Shown here one piece after another: positions 9,494 through 19,600 of a DNA stretch of 64,000 nucleotides. The DNA lies in NCBI RefSeq assembly GCF_009647655.1, contig NZ_WJFD01000003.1, positions 372,001 through 436,000 of the forward strand, read 5' to 3'. A program made the position numbers and the translations under genes. Source of the DNA: Chitinophaga sp. SYP-B3965 (GTDB lineage Bacteria; Bacteroidota; Bacteroidia; Chitinophagales; Chitinophagaceae). The number at the start of each line of letters is the position of its first letter. Within the stretch, counting starts at the first letter, position 1. The notes below the pieces were generated by a model, which ran no database searches, was not told the DNA's origin, and saw nothing but the letters and a program-made list of their open reading frames with translations.

Positions 9494-9529
9494 CTCCTCA
9501 ACAAAGAAAATCTGGACTCCTCAACAAAG
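9494..9529. repeat. Two direct repeats CTCCTCAACAAAG, 23 bp apart
   Basis: The 13-mer CTCCTCAACAAAG occurs at 9494-9506 and 9517-9529, exactly 23 bp start to start. It lies in the 108-bp gap between the divergent transketolase and SDR genes. Read on the minus strand it is CTTTGTTGAGGAG, so each copy also contains a TTTG that could serve as a -33 box for tkt. The spacing is near two helical turns, which fits AraC-type binding, and an AraC gene ends the SDR operon. Confidence 0.6.
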
Positions 9530-9561
9530 CAGCGTACCTGTTTTTCAACTGACCTTTGTGT

Positions 9562-10392
9562 ATGAAAAAGACAATTTTAATCACCGGAACTTCTTCCGGT
9601 TTAGGTAAAACAGCCGCCATACATTTTGCGGCTAAAGGCTGGAACGTGATCGCCACGATGCGTTCACCTGAAAAAGAACAGGAACTGACCAAACTGGATA
9701 ATATCCTTGTTACCAAACTGGATGTGCAACAACCAGCAACCATCGCATCTGCTATTCAAATTGGTATAGATACATTCGGGCAAATTGATGTACTGGTTAA
9801 TAATGCAGGTTACGGAGAATTTGGCTTGTTTGAGAATACACCGGAAGACCAGGTTAGTATGCAGTTTGATGTGAATGTTTTTGGCGTGATGAATACCATC
9901 CGCACCATACTCCCCCATTTCCGGGAAAAGAAAGCTGGTACTATTATTAACATCAGTTCCGGTGCAGGACGTTTTACACTGCCATTGATCTCATTGTATG
10001 CCGCATCCAAATTTGCACTGGAAGGATTTTCTGAAGCATTATCATTTGAACTCGCAGCCTTAGGTATTGGTGTAAAGATCGTTGAACCTGGTGGTGCCAG
10101 CACTAACTTCAGCAACGTAAGTGGTGAAAAATTCTCTGGCAAAACACCTATTGCGGATTATAATCCATTTCTGAACGCAGCCGGCCAGTTGTTTGCTACC
10201 CTGCAGGGCCAGCGGTTAGCAACCTCTGAAGAAGTAGCAGAAGTTATCTATACCGCAGTAACGGATGGAACGGATACATTAAGGTATGTAGTGGGAAATG
10301 AGGATTTTAAAAACCGTATGAAAGCAAGGTCCACTATGCCCGATCAGGATTATATCAATTCTATTAAGGATTCTTATCTTAAATTCATGTAA
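9562..10392 (+). CDS. SDR family oxidoreductase
   Basis: This is a 276-residue classical short-chain dehydrogenase from the ATG at 9562; a TTG six bases upstream is less likely. It has the Rossmann motif TGTSSGLGK, the NNAG motif (LVNNAGYGEFG), the catalytic Ser in NISSGAGR and YAASK with Tyr and Lys, then the loop PGGASTNF. It reduces or oxidises an unidentified carbonyl/alcohol with NAD(P)(H). Its stop overlaps the start of the next gene (TAATG), so it heads a three-gene operon ending in an AraC regulator. Confidence 0.92.
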   Translation: MKKTILITGTSSGLGKTAAIHFAAKGWNVIATMRSPEKEQELTKLDNILVTKLDVQQPATIASAIQIGIDTFGQIDVLVNNAGYGEFGLFENTPEDQVSMQFDVNVFGVMNTIRTILPHFREKKAGTIINISSGAGRFTLPLISLYAASKFALEGFSEALSFELAALGIGVKIVEPGGASTNFSNVSGEKFSGKTPIADYNPFLNAAGQLFATLQGQRLATSEEVAEVIYTAVTDGTDTLRYVVGNEDFKNRMKARSTMPDQDYINSIKDSYLKFM

Positions 10393-11042
10393 TGAAGATA
10401 AAAGTGATCATTACAGGTGCTACGGGTATGGTGGGTGAAGGGGTTTTACTGGAATGCCTGGACCATCCTGATGTACAGCAGGTACTGATGGTGAACCGTA
10501 AGCCCTCCACCCTGAAACACCCCAAACTGAAAGAATGCATTGTGCCTGATTTCTTCCAGCTGAACGATGTAACCGATCAGCTAACGGGATACGATGCCTG
10601 TTTCTACTGCGCAGGTATCAGCTCCCGGGGATTGGATGAAGCTGCTTACAGCCGCATTACTTATGATACCACTTTGCATTTTGCTATCACGCTGGCAGAC
10701 CTCAATCCCGGCATGATCTTCAGTCATATATCCGGCAGCCATACAGACAGTTCTGAAAAGGGCCGTATCATGTGGGCACGTGTGAAAGGTAAAACAGAGA
10801 ACGCGCTCATGAAACTGCCTTTTAAGAAAGCCTATAATTTCAGACCCGGGTTTATGAAGCCTACGGCAGGACAACAGAATGTGAAAGGTTTTTATAAAGT
10901 CCTCAGCAGTTTATATCCTTTGATGAAGTTGATATTCCCTGCAATTACGCTACGGGAGGTGGGATTGGCTATGATCAACAGTGTATTGAAGGGTTATCCG
11001 AAGCAGGTACTGGAAATAGAAGATATTAAATTGCTGGCCTGA
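10392..11042 (+). CDS. NAD(P)-binding epimerase/reductase-like protein
   Basis: This 216-residue extended-SDR-like protein has the N-terminal dinucleotide motif ITGATGMVGEGVLLECL and YDACFYCAGIS at the end of the fourth strand. It lacks an obvious YxxxK, so catalysis is uncertain; SHISGSHTDSSEKGRIMWARVKGKTE occupies that region. Relatives are annotated as NAD-dependent epimerases or NmrA-like proteins. It overlaps both neighbours by one base, which indicates tight translational coupling. Confidence 0.8.
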   Translation: MKIKVIITGATGMVGEGVLLECLDHPDVQQVLMVNRKPSTLKHPKLKECIVPDFFQLNDVTDQLTGYDACFYCAGISSRGLDEAAYSRITYDTTLHFAITLADLNPGMIFSHISGSHTDSSEKGRIMWARVKGKTENALMKLPFKKAYNFRPGFMKPTAGQQNVKGFYKVLSSLYPLMKLIFPAITLREVGLAMINSVLKGYPKQVLEIEDIKLLA

Positions 11043-11839
11043 TGGAATCTTCCAATACACCATATACTTGTCATTTTAGCCCAACTGCTTCTCCGGAGCA
11101 GTTCATACCCGAGCATCTTTTTATGTACCTGGTGTCCGGCGACATGACGGTGTTTGATGGGAGTAAAGAATACAACGTACGTCCCGGGGATTATGGTTTT
11201 GCAAGAAGGAACCACCTGGCTAAATATATCAAAACGCCACCTCCCGGTGGTAAATTCAAAACGATCTCGATTCTTTTAGAGCAGGATTTTTTACGAAAGT
11301 TTAGCACCGAATATAATTACACGGCAGATGAGGTGATCAATTCTGGCGCCATCATACCACTCCATGCCAATCCTTTGTTCCATACCTACATACAGTCTGT
11401 AGCACCTTATCTGGATCTGCCATCAGCAGAGCAGGATAATTTTCTTTTCCTGAAAAAGAAAGAGATCGTGCTCCTGCTGTTAAAAACAAATCCTGAATTA
11501 AAAAACGTATTGTTTGATTTTAGTGATCCGGGTAAAATAGATCTGGAGTTATTCATGAACCAGAACTTCCGGTTCAATGTAAGCATGGAACGTTTTAGTT
11601 ACTTAACCGGAAGAAGCCTCACTTCCTTTAAACGGGATTTTGAAAAGATCTTTAATAACTCTCCCGGGAGGTGGCTATTGGAAAAACGGTTGCAGGAAGC
11701 ACATTACCTCATAGAAAAAAAGGGAGCAAAACCTTCTGATGTTTACCTCGAAGTAGGTTTTGAAGATCTCTCCCATTTTTCCTATGCATTTAAGAAGATG
11801 TATGGTACTTCTCCTGCTCAGTTAAGAAAGGTGAAATAG
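11042..11839 (+). CDS. AraC family transcriptional regulator
   Basis: This 265-residue regulator has an N-terminal cupin-like domain (about 15-110, with DMTVFDGSKEYNVRPGDYGFARR) and a C-terminal AraC HTH pair (about 165-262). The latter includes MERFSYLTGRSLTSFKRDFEKIF and PSDVYLEVGFEDLSHFSYAFKKMYG. It is the last gene of the SDR operon and probably controls it, perhaps through the direct repeats at 9494-9529; that is inference. Confidence 0.9.
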   Translation: MESSNTPYTCHFSPTASPEQFIPEHLFMYLVSGDMTVFDGSKEYNVRPGDYGFARRNHLAKYIKTPPPGGKFKTISILLEQDFLRKFSTEYNYTADEVINSGAIIPLHANPLFHTYIQSVAPYLDLPSAEQDNFLFLKKKEIVLLLLKTNPELKNVLFDFSDPGKIDLELFMNQNFRFNVSMERFSYLTGRSLTSFKRDFEKIFNNSPGRWLLEKRLQEAHYLIEKKGAKPSDVYLEVGFEDLSHFSYAFKKMYGTSPAQLRKVK

Positions 11840-11867
11840 TTTGGCATGTTATTGGCTCCCCTATAGC

Positions 11868-12038
11868 ATGAGAAAGTTATATTTAGTACTGGCAGTTGCG
11901 GGAATAATGTTGGCAAGCTCATGTTATACACCAAGAACAGCCGGTAACAGCGGGAAAGTACCTCCTGGCCAGGCAAAGAAAGCAGCAGGCTCACAATCTG
12001 CCAAGCCATTTGCCCCCGGTCAGCAGAAAAAGAATTAA
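11868..12038 (+). CDS. Small lipoprotein with C-terminal APGQQKK tail
   Basis: The 56-residue product starts at the ATG at 11868; an ATG at 11841 would add a poor, non-signal N-terminus. A hydrophobic segment ends in a lipobox (MLASSC) with the lipid cysteine near residue 19. The rest is a short basic, proline- and glycine-rich tail with two similar units, PPGQAKK and APGQQKK. Similar tiny lipoproteins recur in Bacteroidota; function is unknown. A strong hairpin terminator follows directly. Confidence 0.7.
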   Translation: MRKLYLVLAVAGIMLASSCYTPRTAGNSGKVPPGQAKKAAGSQSAKPFAPGQQKKN

Positions 12039-12042
12039 AAGC

Positions 12043-12068
12043 GAAACGATGCCCTGGGGCATCGTTTC
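12043..12068. terminator. Bidirectional rho-independent terminator
   Basis: Perfect 11-bp stem GAAACGATGCC / GGCATCGTTTC with a CTGG loop. It is followed by TTTTATTTT on the plus strand and by an A/T-rich run on the minus strand. It sits between the convergent small lipoprotein and GH92 genes and can end both transcripts. Confidence 0.88.
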
Positions 12069-12070
12069 TT

Positions 12071-14200
12071 TTATTTTGTGGCAATCTCAATCTTACCCCC
12101 ATTTTTGAATAAATCATGCGGGACGAAATAGCCTTTGTTTTCTTTCCCGTTCACTTTTATAGAAGTCAAATTCCTTCCTTTCCCGGGCTTAGTTATCGTT
12201 AATAATTTCCCAGTGCTCGTTTTCCATTTCACTTCATCAAAGAGCGGAACTGTTACCAGGTATTCAGGGTCTGTTGCTGAATAAGTATACAACCCCAGGG
12301 AACTAAGCACATACCAGGCAGACATTTCTCCTGCATCATCCATTCCGCAAAGTGCCAGTCCTTCTTCCCCGATACCATACAGGCTATTCAGGATGGTATC
12401 GATCATTTTTTGGGACTTCTCGGGTTTGCCGATAAAGTAATAAGCAAAAGGTGCTTCATGATCCGGCTGGTTGCCATGGCAGTATTGTCCTATCATGGTT
12501 TCAACGTTACGGGCAATGTATTTCGGATTCCAGGGCACAGTAAAAAGTGAATCCAGTTTGGATTCAAAACCTTTGGCACCACCGTATAATTCAATAAGTC
12601 CTTTCATATCATGCGGTGCAAAGAATGATACCTGCCAGGCATTAGCTTCCCTGTACATGTATTCATAATAAGGGAACTCCGGGTTGAAGGGTTTGATCCA
12701 TTCGCCATTTTCCAGGCGGCCTCTCATAAACCGCGTGGAGGGATCAAACATATTCTTATAGTTCTTTGACCTGGCCATCAGGATCCTGTAATTAGCCGTA
12801 TCACCTAATTTCTTTGCCATCTGCGCCAGGGAATAATCATCATAACTATATTCCAGTGTTTTGGACACACCGGCTTTTGCTTTTGTTTCTACCTTAGGAT
12901 CTGGAATGTCCGGATCAGAGATATACCCTTTCTCAATGTATTCAGTGATATGCGGGCGGGCACCTCCAGCCACATTCGCATTCTTCAACAGGATGGCGTA
13001 AGTCCCTTTCACATCAAAATCATCGATGCCTCTCAGGTAAGCGCCTGCAATCGAAGAAGCTCCATGATCACCATGAAAGAAGGTAGGAATGAAACCACGC
13101 TTATCTCCCACATCTTTCATTGATTTGATCACATCCAGTGTAACCTTGGGAGAGATCAAACCCAGCAGCACATCCTTATTCCGGTAGGTATCCCATAAAG
13201 AAGGTTCTGTGTAATAGTTAAAATCAGCTTTTACCACCTGCCGTTTTGCATCTGTGAATTCTCCGTTCACATCACTGCGCAGTGCCGGCCAGAGGAATGA
13301 TCTGTACAAACAGGAATAGAACATTTGCTTTTGCTTATCCGTTCCACCTTTTACCTGTATGGAGGATAATAAGGCCTCCCACTTTTGCGTAGCTTCATTG
13401 CGGATCTGGGTAAAGGATCTATTGCCAATTTCCTGCTGAAGGTTTTGTTTCGCATTTTCCATGCTTACAAAGGACAGTCCAATTTTCAGTTCAACTGTAC
13501 CAGCCTGGCCATTCACCAAATGGGCAATGGCAAAACCGGAACGTTGTCCTTCCTCTTTTTTCTCCAGTTTTTCAATATCCGTATTCAGGATAGCATAGAA
13601 GTAGATCTTCTCCCCTGCCTGCTGATAACCTTGCAGTACATTATTACCCACCTGCTCGATACTCCAGTTGGAGATCCGGTTATTGGCCCTGGCCAGATCA
13701 AAAAGGATCTGCCGGCCTGTATTCTTTTTGTAAGTATACTGATGATATCCGCATCTCAGGGTAGAGGTCAGGTTTACATTCACATTGTAATCATCCAGGT
13801 ACACCTGGTAAAAACCGGGCGCTGCACTTTCTTTTTTATGGGTGAACCGGGAGCCGAATTTTTCGCCCGGATCTGAAAGTGGCAGGATGGGAATGTTGCA
13901 AAGGTTCCAATGCCCTTTGTTGGTATGGGTAAAACCATAGATAACGGAATCCTCATATTCATATCCGGCACCGGAGCCATATTCCGTCATGGGACTTAAC
14001 TGCACCATGGCATTCGGCAAAGAACTTCCGGGAAAAGTGAGGCCGGCCCATGATCGCCATCCTCTGGGTAATTCATAACCGAGGATCTTAGGATCGGTAA
14101 GCGGTGCCGTACCAATAAAAGTATTTACATATTTCGTGTAAGACTGGCTTCTGCCAATAGTTGCAGCCAGCAGCAACATTACTATAAACGGGAATCTCAT
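12071..14200 (-). CDS. GH92 family alpha-mannosidase-type glycoside hydrolase
   Basis: This 709-residue exported enzyme has a signal peptide (about 1-19) and the GH92 N-terminal pattern YVNTFIGT ... GLTFPGSSLPNAMVQLSP. Catalytic-domain motifs are SLWDTYRNKDVLLGLISP, KTLEYSYDDYSLAQMAKKLGD, GNQPDHEAPFAYYF and CGMDDAGEMSAWYVLSSLGLY. GH92 enzymes are Ca-dependent inverting exo-alpha-mannosidases, mostly acting on alpha-1,2/1,3-linked mannose; linkage cannot be read here. It is the last gene of the minus-strand SusC/SusD operon, 59 bp after the PKD lipoprotein gene. Note MDDAG where many members have NDDAG. Confidence 0.9.
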   Translation of the reverse strand: MRFPFIVMLLLAATIGRSQSYTKYVNTFIGTAPLTDPKILGYELPRGWRSWAGLTFPGSSLPNAMVQLSPMTEYGSGAGYEYEDSVIYGFTHTNKGHWNLCNIPILPLSDPGEKFGSRFTHKKESAAPGFYQVYLDDYNVNVNLTSTLRCGYHQYTYKKNTGRQILFDLARANNRISNWSIEQVGNNVLQGYQQAGEKIYFYAILNTDIEKLEKKEEGQRSGFAIAHLVNGQAGTVELKIGLSFVSMENAKQNLQQEIGNRSFTQIRNEATQKWEALLSSIQVKGGTDKQKQMFYSCLYRSFLWPALRSDVNGEFTDAKRQVVKADFNYYTEPSLWDTYRNKDVLLGLISPKVTLDVIKSMKDVGDKRGFIPTFFHGDHGASSIAGAYLRGIDDFDVKGTYAILLKNANVAGGARPHITEYIEKGYISDPDIPDPKVETKAKAGVSKTLEYSYDDYSLAQMAKKLGDTANYRILMARSKNYKNMFDPSTRFMRGRLENGEWIKPFNPEFPYYEYMYREANAWQVSFFAPHDMKGLIELYGGAKGFESKLDSLFTVPWNPKYIARNVETMIGQYCHGNQPDHEAPFAYYFIGKPEKSQKMIDTILNSLYGIGEEGLALCGMDDAGEMSAWYVLSSLGLYTYSATDPEYLVTVPLFDEVKWKTSTGKLLTITKPGKGRNLTSIKVNGKENKGYFVPHDLFKNGGKIEIATK

Positions 14201-14259
14201 TATCCAATATAAAAATATATCCGGATAATGAGATTGCTAAAATGATCAAAGGTATTTAG

Positions 14260-15108
14260 CTATTCGCTCATGTCAATAAAAAATGAGGCGGCAGCCGGTG
14301 TTGGCAAAGCCCCCAGCATAGCGCTCCAATCATTCTTGGTAGTAGCTACTCCTATCTTAAAACCTGTTCCCAATAATCCCTTTATTTTAGAACGGGTGAG
14401 CCTTCCTTCGAAAGTAAGGATGCCGCCACTCTCACTGATAGTACCTATTTCAAAGAAATCACTGATAGATTGATAATCGAAGGCAAAGGCAGCAGGATCA
14501 CCTTTATGATAAAATACATCAAACCATCCTGTCAGCAATGCACCTTCCAGCAACACATCATTTCCTGCCCCGGTAAACAGCCAGGTATTATATCCGGTGG
14601 CGGCGCTGTTATCTGTGTCCATATAAAAATCAAAAATGTCACCATTGGCTTTAGTGGAAGACACTTCAAAGTAGAAGTAAACATAATTGCCGTCATAGTC
14701 ATACTTCGCCTTTTTGAGGTTGCCGCTTCCTGCTCCCGGCATCACTACATTGTGTGTAACGGTATCCCAGTCACTGAATGAATTATCATTCAATTTAACG
14801 GCCGTACCTTTTGAGATGCGCAGTACGGTAGATCCTTCTATCACTTTACCATTGGCGGTGGTAACATATAAGGTGGGTACGAATTTGCCCTTTTTCGCGT
14901 AGATATGCACCGGACTTTTCTCTGTAGAAGTGGCGCCATCCCCAAACTCCCATTTATAAGATTGCCCGTTTAACGTCTGGTTATCGAACGTTACTTTGTA
15001 ACCTTCAATATTCACAGTATACACTACGTCCGGCAGTTGTTCTGCTTTATCCTTTTCGCAGGACAGGAATAACGTGCCGATGCCCAATAAAATATAAGAG
15101 ATTCTCAT
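14260..15108 (-). CDS. PKD-domain surface lipoprotein (SusE-like position)
   Basis: From the Met at 15108 the product has 282 residues; an earlier Met at 15138 would overlap the SusD stop. A lipobox (GTLFLSC) gives a lipidated cysteine near residue 17. A PKD-like beta domain follows (about 30-100, YKWEFGDGATSTEKSPVHIYAKKGKF), then a beta-rich C-terminal domain (about 115-282, with DFYMDTDNSAATG), reminiscent of CBM9/DOMON-type binding modules. Its place directly after SusC and SusD suggests a surface glycan-binding partner. No enzymatic motif is visible. Confidence 0.82.
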   Translation of the reverse strand: MRISYILLGIGTLFLSCEKDKAEQLPDVVYTVNIEGYKVTFDNQTLNGQSYKWEFGDGATSTEKSPVHIYAKKGKFVPTLYVTTANGKVIEGSTVLRISKGTAVKLNDNSFSDWDTVTHNVVMPGAGSGNLKKAKYDYDGNYVYFYFEVSSTKANGDIFDFYMDTDNSAATGYNTWLFTGAGNDVLLEGALLTGWFDVFYHKGDPAAFAFDYQSISDFFEIGTISESGGILTFEGRLTRSKIKGLLGTGFKIGVATTKNDWSAMLGALPTPAAASFFIDMSE

Positions 15109-15119
15109 TGTGTTAGATT

Positions 15120-16634
15120 TTAAGGATTCTGTGTGCATAAAGGATTAGCCTGGATCTCATCTACCGGTATATAAAAAATGGTGCGGGGACTGTTCCAGTT
15201 CACGACCATATTCGTATAACCTACAGGGGCCTTTGAAAGATCAACATCTGTTTCCTGCAAGCCTGCCAGGTGATATCCCCAGTAAGTACGGTTCATGCTG
15301 AGTTTATTCCTGTACACATCAAAATTCCGGTGTCCTTCAAATGCCAGTTCCATTCTTCTTTCCTGTAATACCACATCCAAAACAGTACGGCCTGCAGGTA
15401 ATTGTTTATTATATAAAGATGCCGTCAGGCCACGTTTCTTCCTGATCTCATCTACATCATCCAGTGCAGCGGGTGTCATATTGGATTTGGCTTTTGCCTC
15501 TGCACGGTTGAGATAAACTTCTGCCAGCCTGAACATAACCGGTGAACTTAACGTAGGGCTTCCTCCCTGGAAAGAATACTTGGTGATATAGTAGGTTTCA
15601 ATCCCGTTCATCTTTACCACATTGCCTCCTGCATCTTTCCTTGGTGAAATATAAGACCAGCGAACATCTTCCGGATGTGCTGCCATTACATCCCGTAAAG
15701 AAGAAGAGGCAAATTCCTCTCCCCATCCTGAGTTGCCATCAGAATATAACATAGAAGCCACAGAACCATTTTTACCATAATCATCAACGGGAGTAAAAGC
15801 AATGCAAAAAATGGTTTCCGTACTGCCCTGCGCATTTCTGAATAATTGCGGAAAAGTAATAGCATCCGTCAGAGAAAACTTGCCGGAGCTGATCACCTTA
15901 TCTGCAGCGGCAATGGCTTTTGCATTATCTTCTTTGTATAGATACACCCGGGATAACAATGCCCACGCGGCTTCTTTGTTAGCATAGGATACACCGCGGG
16001 ACTGGTTCATCAATGTAGCCGCTTTTTCCGCATCCGCGATCACGGCATCATATACTTCTGCTACGGTAGCCCTCTTCTTCTGAGAAGGATCACTTAAGGA
16101 AGTGCGTAAAATAATCCCCGCAGCCGCAGGGTCCTGAGAATAAGGTTTGGCGAATAGACGTACGAGGTTGAAATGGCAAAAGGCCCGGAGGAAATAACTC
16201 TCACCGATCAATTGCTGGGTAGCCGCATCGGGGTTGCTTATCTTTTCTCCTGCCTCAATAACTGCATTGGAGTTGTTGATGATCTTATAGGAAATGTACC
16301 AGAAGAAACGGGTATTGCTCTGCGCAGGAGAATGCGTAAGCGTAAAGCTGTACCACAAAGGATCTGTGGTCACCTGCCCGCAGGTGATATCATCACTGGA
16401 AAAATCAGACAGGTGATAATAATTTCGCAGGTACATCAAACCTACATCGACAGTACCATTAAAAGATACATGATCTTTAAAAAGGGAATAGGAACCGTTT
16501 ACGGCATTCTTTAACCCATCCGGTGTTGTAATGAGCGTTTCAGAGGTAATTGCATCACTCGGGCTCACTTCTTTCAAACAACCGGTGCTGCATACACAGA
16601 GGAACAGGCCCGTTAAAATTATGTTGATTCTCAT
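15120..16634 (-). CDS. SusD/RagB family nutrient-binding lipoprotein
   Basis: This 504-residue lipoprotein has its lipid cysteine at residue 19 (LCVCSTGC). The helical SusD fold shows FRAFCHFNLVRLF, the TPR-like segment ANKEAAWALLSRVYLYKEDNAKAIAAADKVI, and C-terminal MFRLAEVYLNRAEAKAK ... IRKKRGL ... LQERRMELAFEGHRNFDVYR. These match the SusD/RagB consensus almost word for word. It caps the SusC barrel encoded 11 bp upstream and captures substrate at the cell surface. Confidence 0.96.
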   Translation of the reverse strand: MRINIILTGLFLCVCSTGCLKEVSPSDAITSETLITTPDGLKNAVNGSYSLFKDHVSFNGTVDVGLMYLRNYYHLSDFSSDDITCGQVTTDPLWYSFTLTHSPAQSNTRFFWYISYKIINNSNAVIEAGEKISNPDAATQQLIGESYFLRAFCHFNLVRLFAKPYSQDPAAAGIILRTSLSDPSQKKRATVAEVYDAVIADAEKAATLMNQSRGVSYANKEAAWALLSRVYLYKEDNAKAIAAADKVISSGKFSLTDAITFPQLFRNAQGSTETIFCIAFTPVDDYGKNGSVASMLYSDGNSGWGEEFASSSLRDVMAAHPEDVRWSYISPRKDAGGNVVKMNGIETYYITKYSFQGGSPTLSSPVMFRLAEVYLNRAEAKAKSNMTPAALDDVDEIRKKRGLTASLYNKQLPAGRTVLDVVLQERRMELAFEGHRNFDVYRNKLSMNRTYWGYHLAGLQETDVDLSKAPVGYTNMVVNWNSPRTIFYIPVDEIQANPLCTQNP

Positions 16635-16645
16635 AATATAATATT

Positions 16646-19600
16646 TTAGAACCGAAGGTTGATATTGAATAAGAACTGGCGGTTATTCGGATATTTAAAA
16701 TCCGACACACCCGGTGTAACAAAAGCTTGCGGCGTAATGGTCGTCTGCGGGTCCTGGCCCACGAACTTTGTAAAGGTCCATACATTATCCGCACTCAGGG
16801 AGAAAGTAACACCTTCCATCTTTAAGCGGCTGAGGGGTAAACTATAGCTAAACGTAATATTCCTAATAGCAATAAAGCTCCCGTCCATCAGGTAACGGGA
16901 AGATGTTTCCGTAGAATTAGCTGCATTCTGCGGACTGGGGTTAGTAGCCACGTCTCCAGGTTTTGTCCAGATGTTGTGGTCCTTTGGCAGTACTGCCTGA
17001 TTGAGATAGGGCTCACTGCCATCGTTCATTACAAAACGAAGGTTATTGCTGAATACTTTATTTCCTTCAATGAAATAGGCATTCACCCTTAATGAGAATT
17101 GTTTATAGGAGAATTCATTCGTCATCCCTCCTTGTAAATTGGGTAAAGCTGATCCTACTTCCTGGTAGGTAGCCGCTGCGTAATCAGAAGTTGCCTGGCG
17201 GCCGGTTTCTACCCCATTCGCATCTTTGGTGATCACTTCCCATTGTGGTGCGCCGGTGGCTGGATTCACGCCTAACCATTTGGGCATATAGAATTCATAA
17301 AGGTTGCCACCGTTCCGGTAAATTTGGGAGATTGACCAGGAACCGGTATTAATAATGTTGGAAGGAAGCTTTTGTAGTTTGTTCTTATTGAAGTTGATGT
17401 TGAAATCTGTACTCCATGCAAAATCCTTTGTTTTAATATTGAGGGTATTCAAACCTATCTCGGTACCGGTGTTTACGATCTCTCCCACATTATCCCAACG
17501 TTTTTCAATCCCTACAGATAAAGGCTGGGATACTTCCAGTAATAAGTTCTTCGTAATATTCTTATACACATCAAAAGTGATATTCACCCGGCTATTGAAT
17601 AAACCAAGGTCGAATCCGGCATTTGCCTGGTATTTACTTTCCCAGGTAAGTTCCGGACTGGGTAACTGTAACGGCACGGCGCCTACCTGCGCATTGTATT
17701 GACTATTGAGGGAATACAAACCAAGGTAGCGGGCAGCGCCAATATCCTGCGTACCCGTTACACCATAACTGGCGCGTATCTTCAGATTATCTACTGTTCT
17801 GCTCTTTTCCAGGAAAGATTCCTTATTCACCAGCCACGCTGCAGAAACAGCAGGGAATGATCCATAACGGTTCTTCGTGGGGAAGGCTGATGAACCATCC
17901 ACCCGGTAGGAACCTGTCAGAATATATTTATTGCGGAAGCTGTAGTTTACCTGAGAAATAAATGATTGTACAAACGACTGGTTATAGAAACCCCGCACCG
18001 CCTGACTGTTGGATACCACATTCAGTACATTCAATCCTATGGGAAGCCCTTTACCGGATGCACCAGAAAGTTCCGTCTGGCTTCCTTCAATAGCAATACC
18101 TGCCAAACCACTGATACTATGGTCCCCCATGTTAAACTTAAACTGGAAGATGTTATTGGTAATACCACCATAAGTAAGGATGGTTTCTTCTGCCAGGTAT
18201 CCCGTTCCATGATATACTCCGGCAGTGGTAGGCGAAAAGAAATTAGATCCTTTGCTGAAATTCACGGCTCCCCGGTTGGAGCTGGAAAAACTCAGCCAGT
18301 TAGTGATATCAATGTTCAGGGCAAGGTCATAGTTCACATCAAAGCTCTTATACTTATGACTGGAGTTCTCTATGGTATGGATAGGATTGATCTTATCCCT
18401 GGACCACCATTTAAAAGGAGAATTACCATCTACATAACGTGCGCGGCCTGTGCTATCATAAGGATTATCCCAGGGCAGGTTCAGATAAGCATAGTAAATA
18501 TCCATGTAGTCGTAACTCTTGCCGTTGGCTGCGCTGATGTTGATATTATTGGTGACCCTGATGTGGTCATTAAAGCGGTAATTGGTGTTAGCCCGCAGGT
18601 TTACCCTTTTAAAATCCGTATTCATAAAAGTGCCCTTCTCATTGTAAAACGAGAGGCCTACATAATGATCAGCTTTCTCTGTTTTGCCCGCAAAAGAGAA
18701 AAAGTAGTTCTGCATAAAAGCAGGTTTAAAAATAGCATCTAACCAACTATGGTCCTGATCACGTATGGTGAGGGGCCGTTCGCTGTAAAATTTCAGCAGG
18801 TCTATCTTATAGGAGTTATCCGTTTGGCCGGGAACATAATCCCGGTATAATTCTTTCTGGTATTCATATAACTGGCTGCCATTCATCATATCCATCTTCC
18901 CAAAATCCGGTGTGCGGAAACCAGTGGTTATTTTTGCTTCATAACGGTTCTTGCCTGCCTTCGCTTTTTTAGTGGTGATGATGATCACCCCGCCGTTGGC
19001 CTGTGAACCATACATGGCAGTAGCACCTGCATCTTTCAATACGGTAACACTTTCCACATCATTGGGATCATAGCTGCCGCCAATAATACCATCAATCACA
19101 AACAGGGGGCTTTGTGTGGCATTGATGGAAGAGATCCCCCGCAGCCTGATCTCTGGTGCCGCACCCGGCGTACCTGCACTATTTACTACCTGGAGCCCTG
19201 CTACTTTTCCCTGCAGCATGGTGCCAATGTTATTGGATGTTACGTCTTTCAGTTTTTCTTCGGATACTACTGTTACGGCGCTCGTTAGTTCTGATTTCTT
19301 TTTGTTGCTATATCCCACTACGACTACTTCGTCAATAGCCGCAGTTGGTTTTAACGCAACGTTTACTGCTGTGTTCCCGGACACCGTTACCTCTGTGGTG
19401 GTATAACCTACATAGGAAATGATCAGTACATGGTTGCCATTTTCTGGTGCAGGTAATAAGAAATGTCCATTCACATCTGTAGTTGTTCCCCTGTCCGTTC
19501 CCTTCAGTTTTACGGAGGCGTAGGGTAAAGCCTTTCCATTTTCATCTGTAACCGTTCCTTTGATGTCTGCCGGTGTGCGCGCCACTACCTGCAAACTGAC

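Noticed and set aside
17966..18742. 258-codon plus-strand open frame inside the SusC gene
   Set aside because: It is antisense to well-conserved SusC barrel codons and has no recognisable motif or start context.
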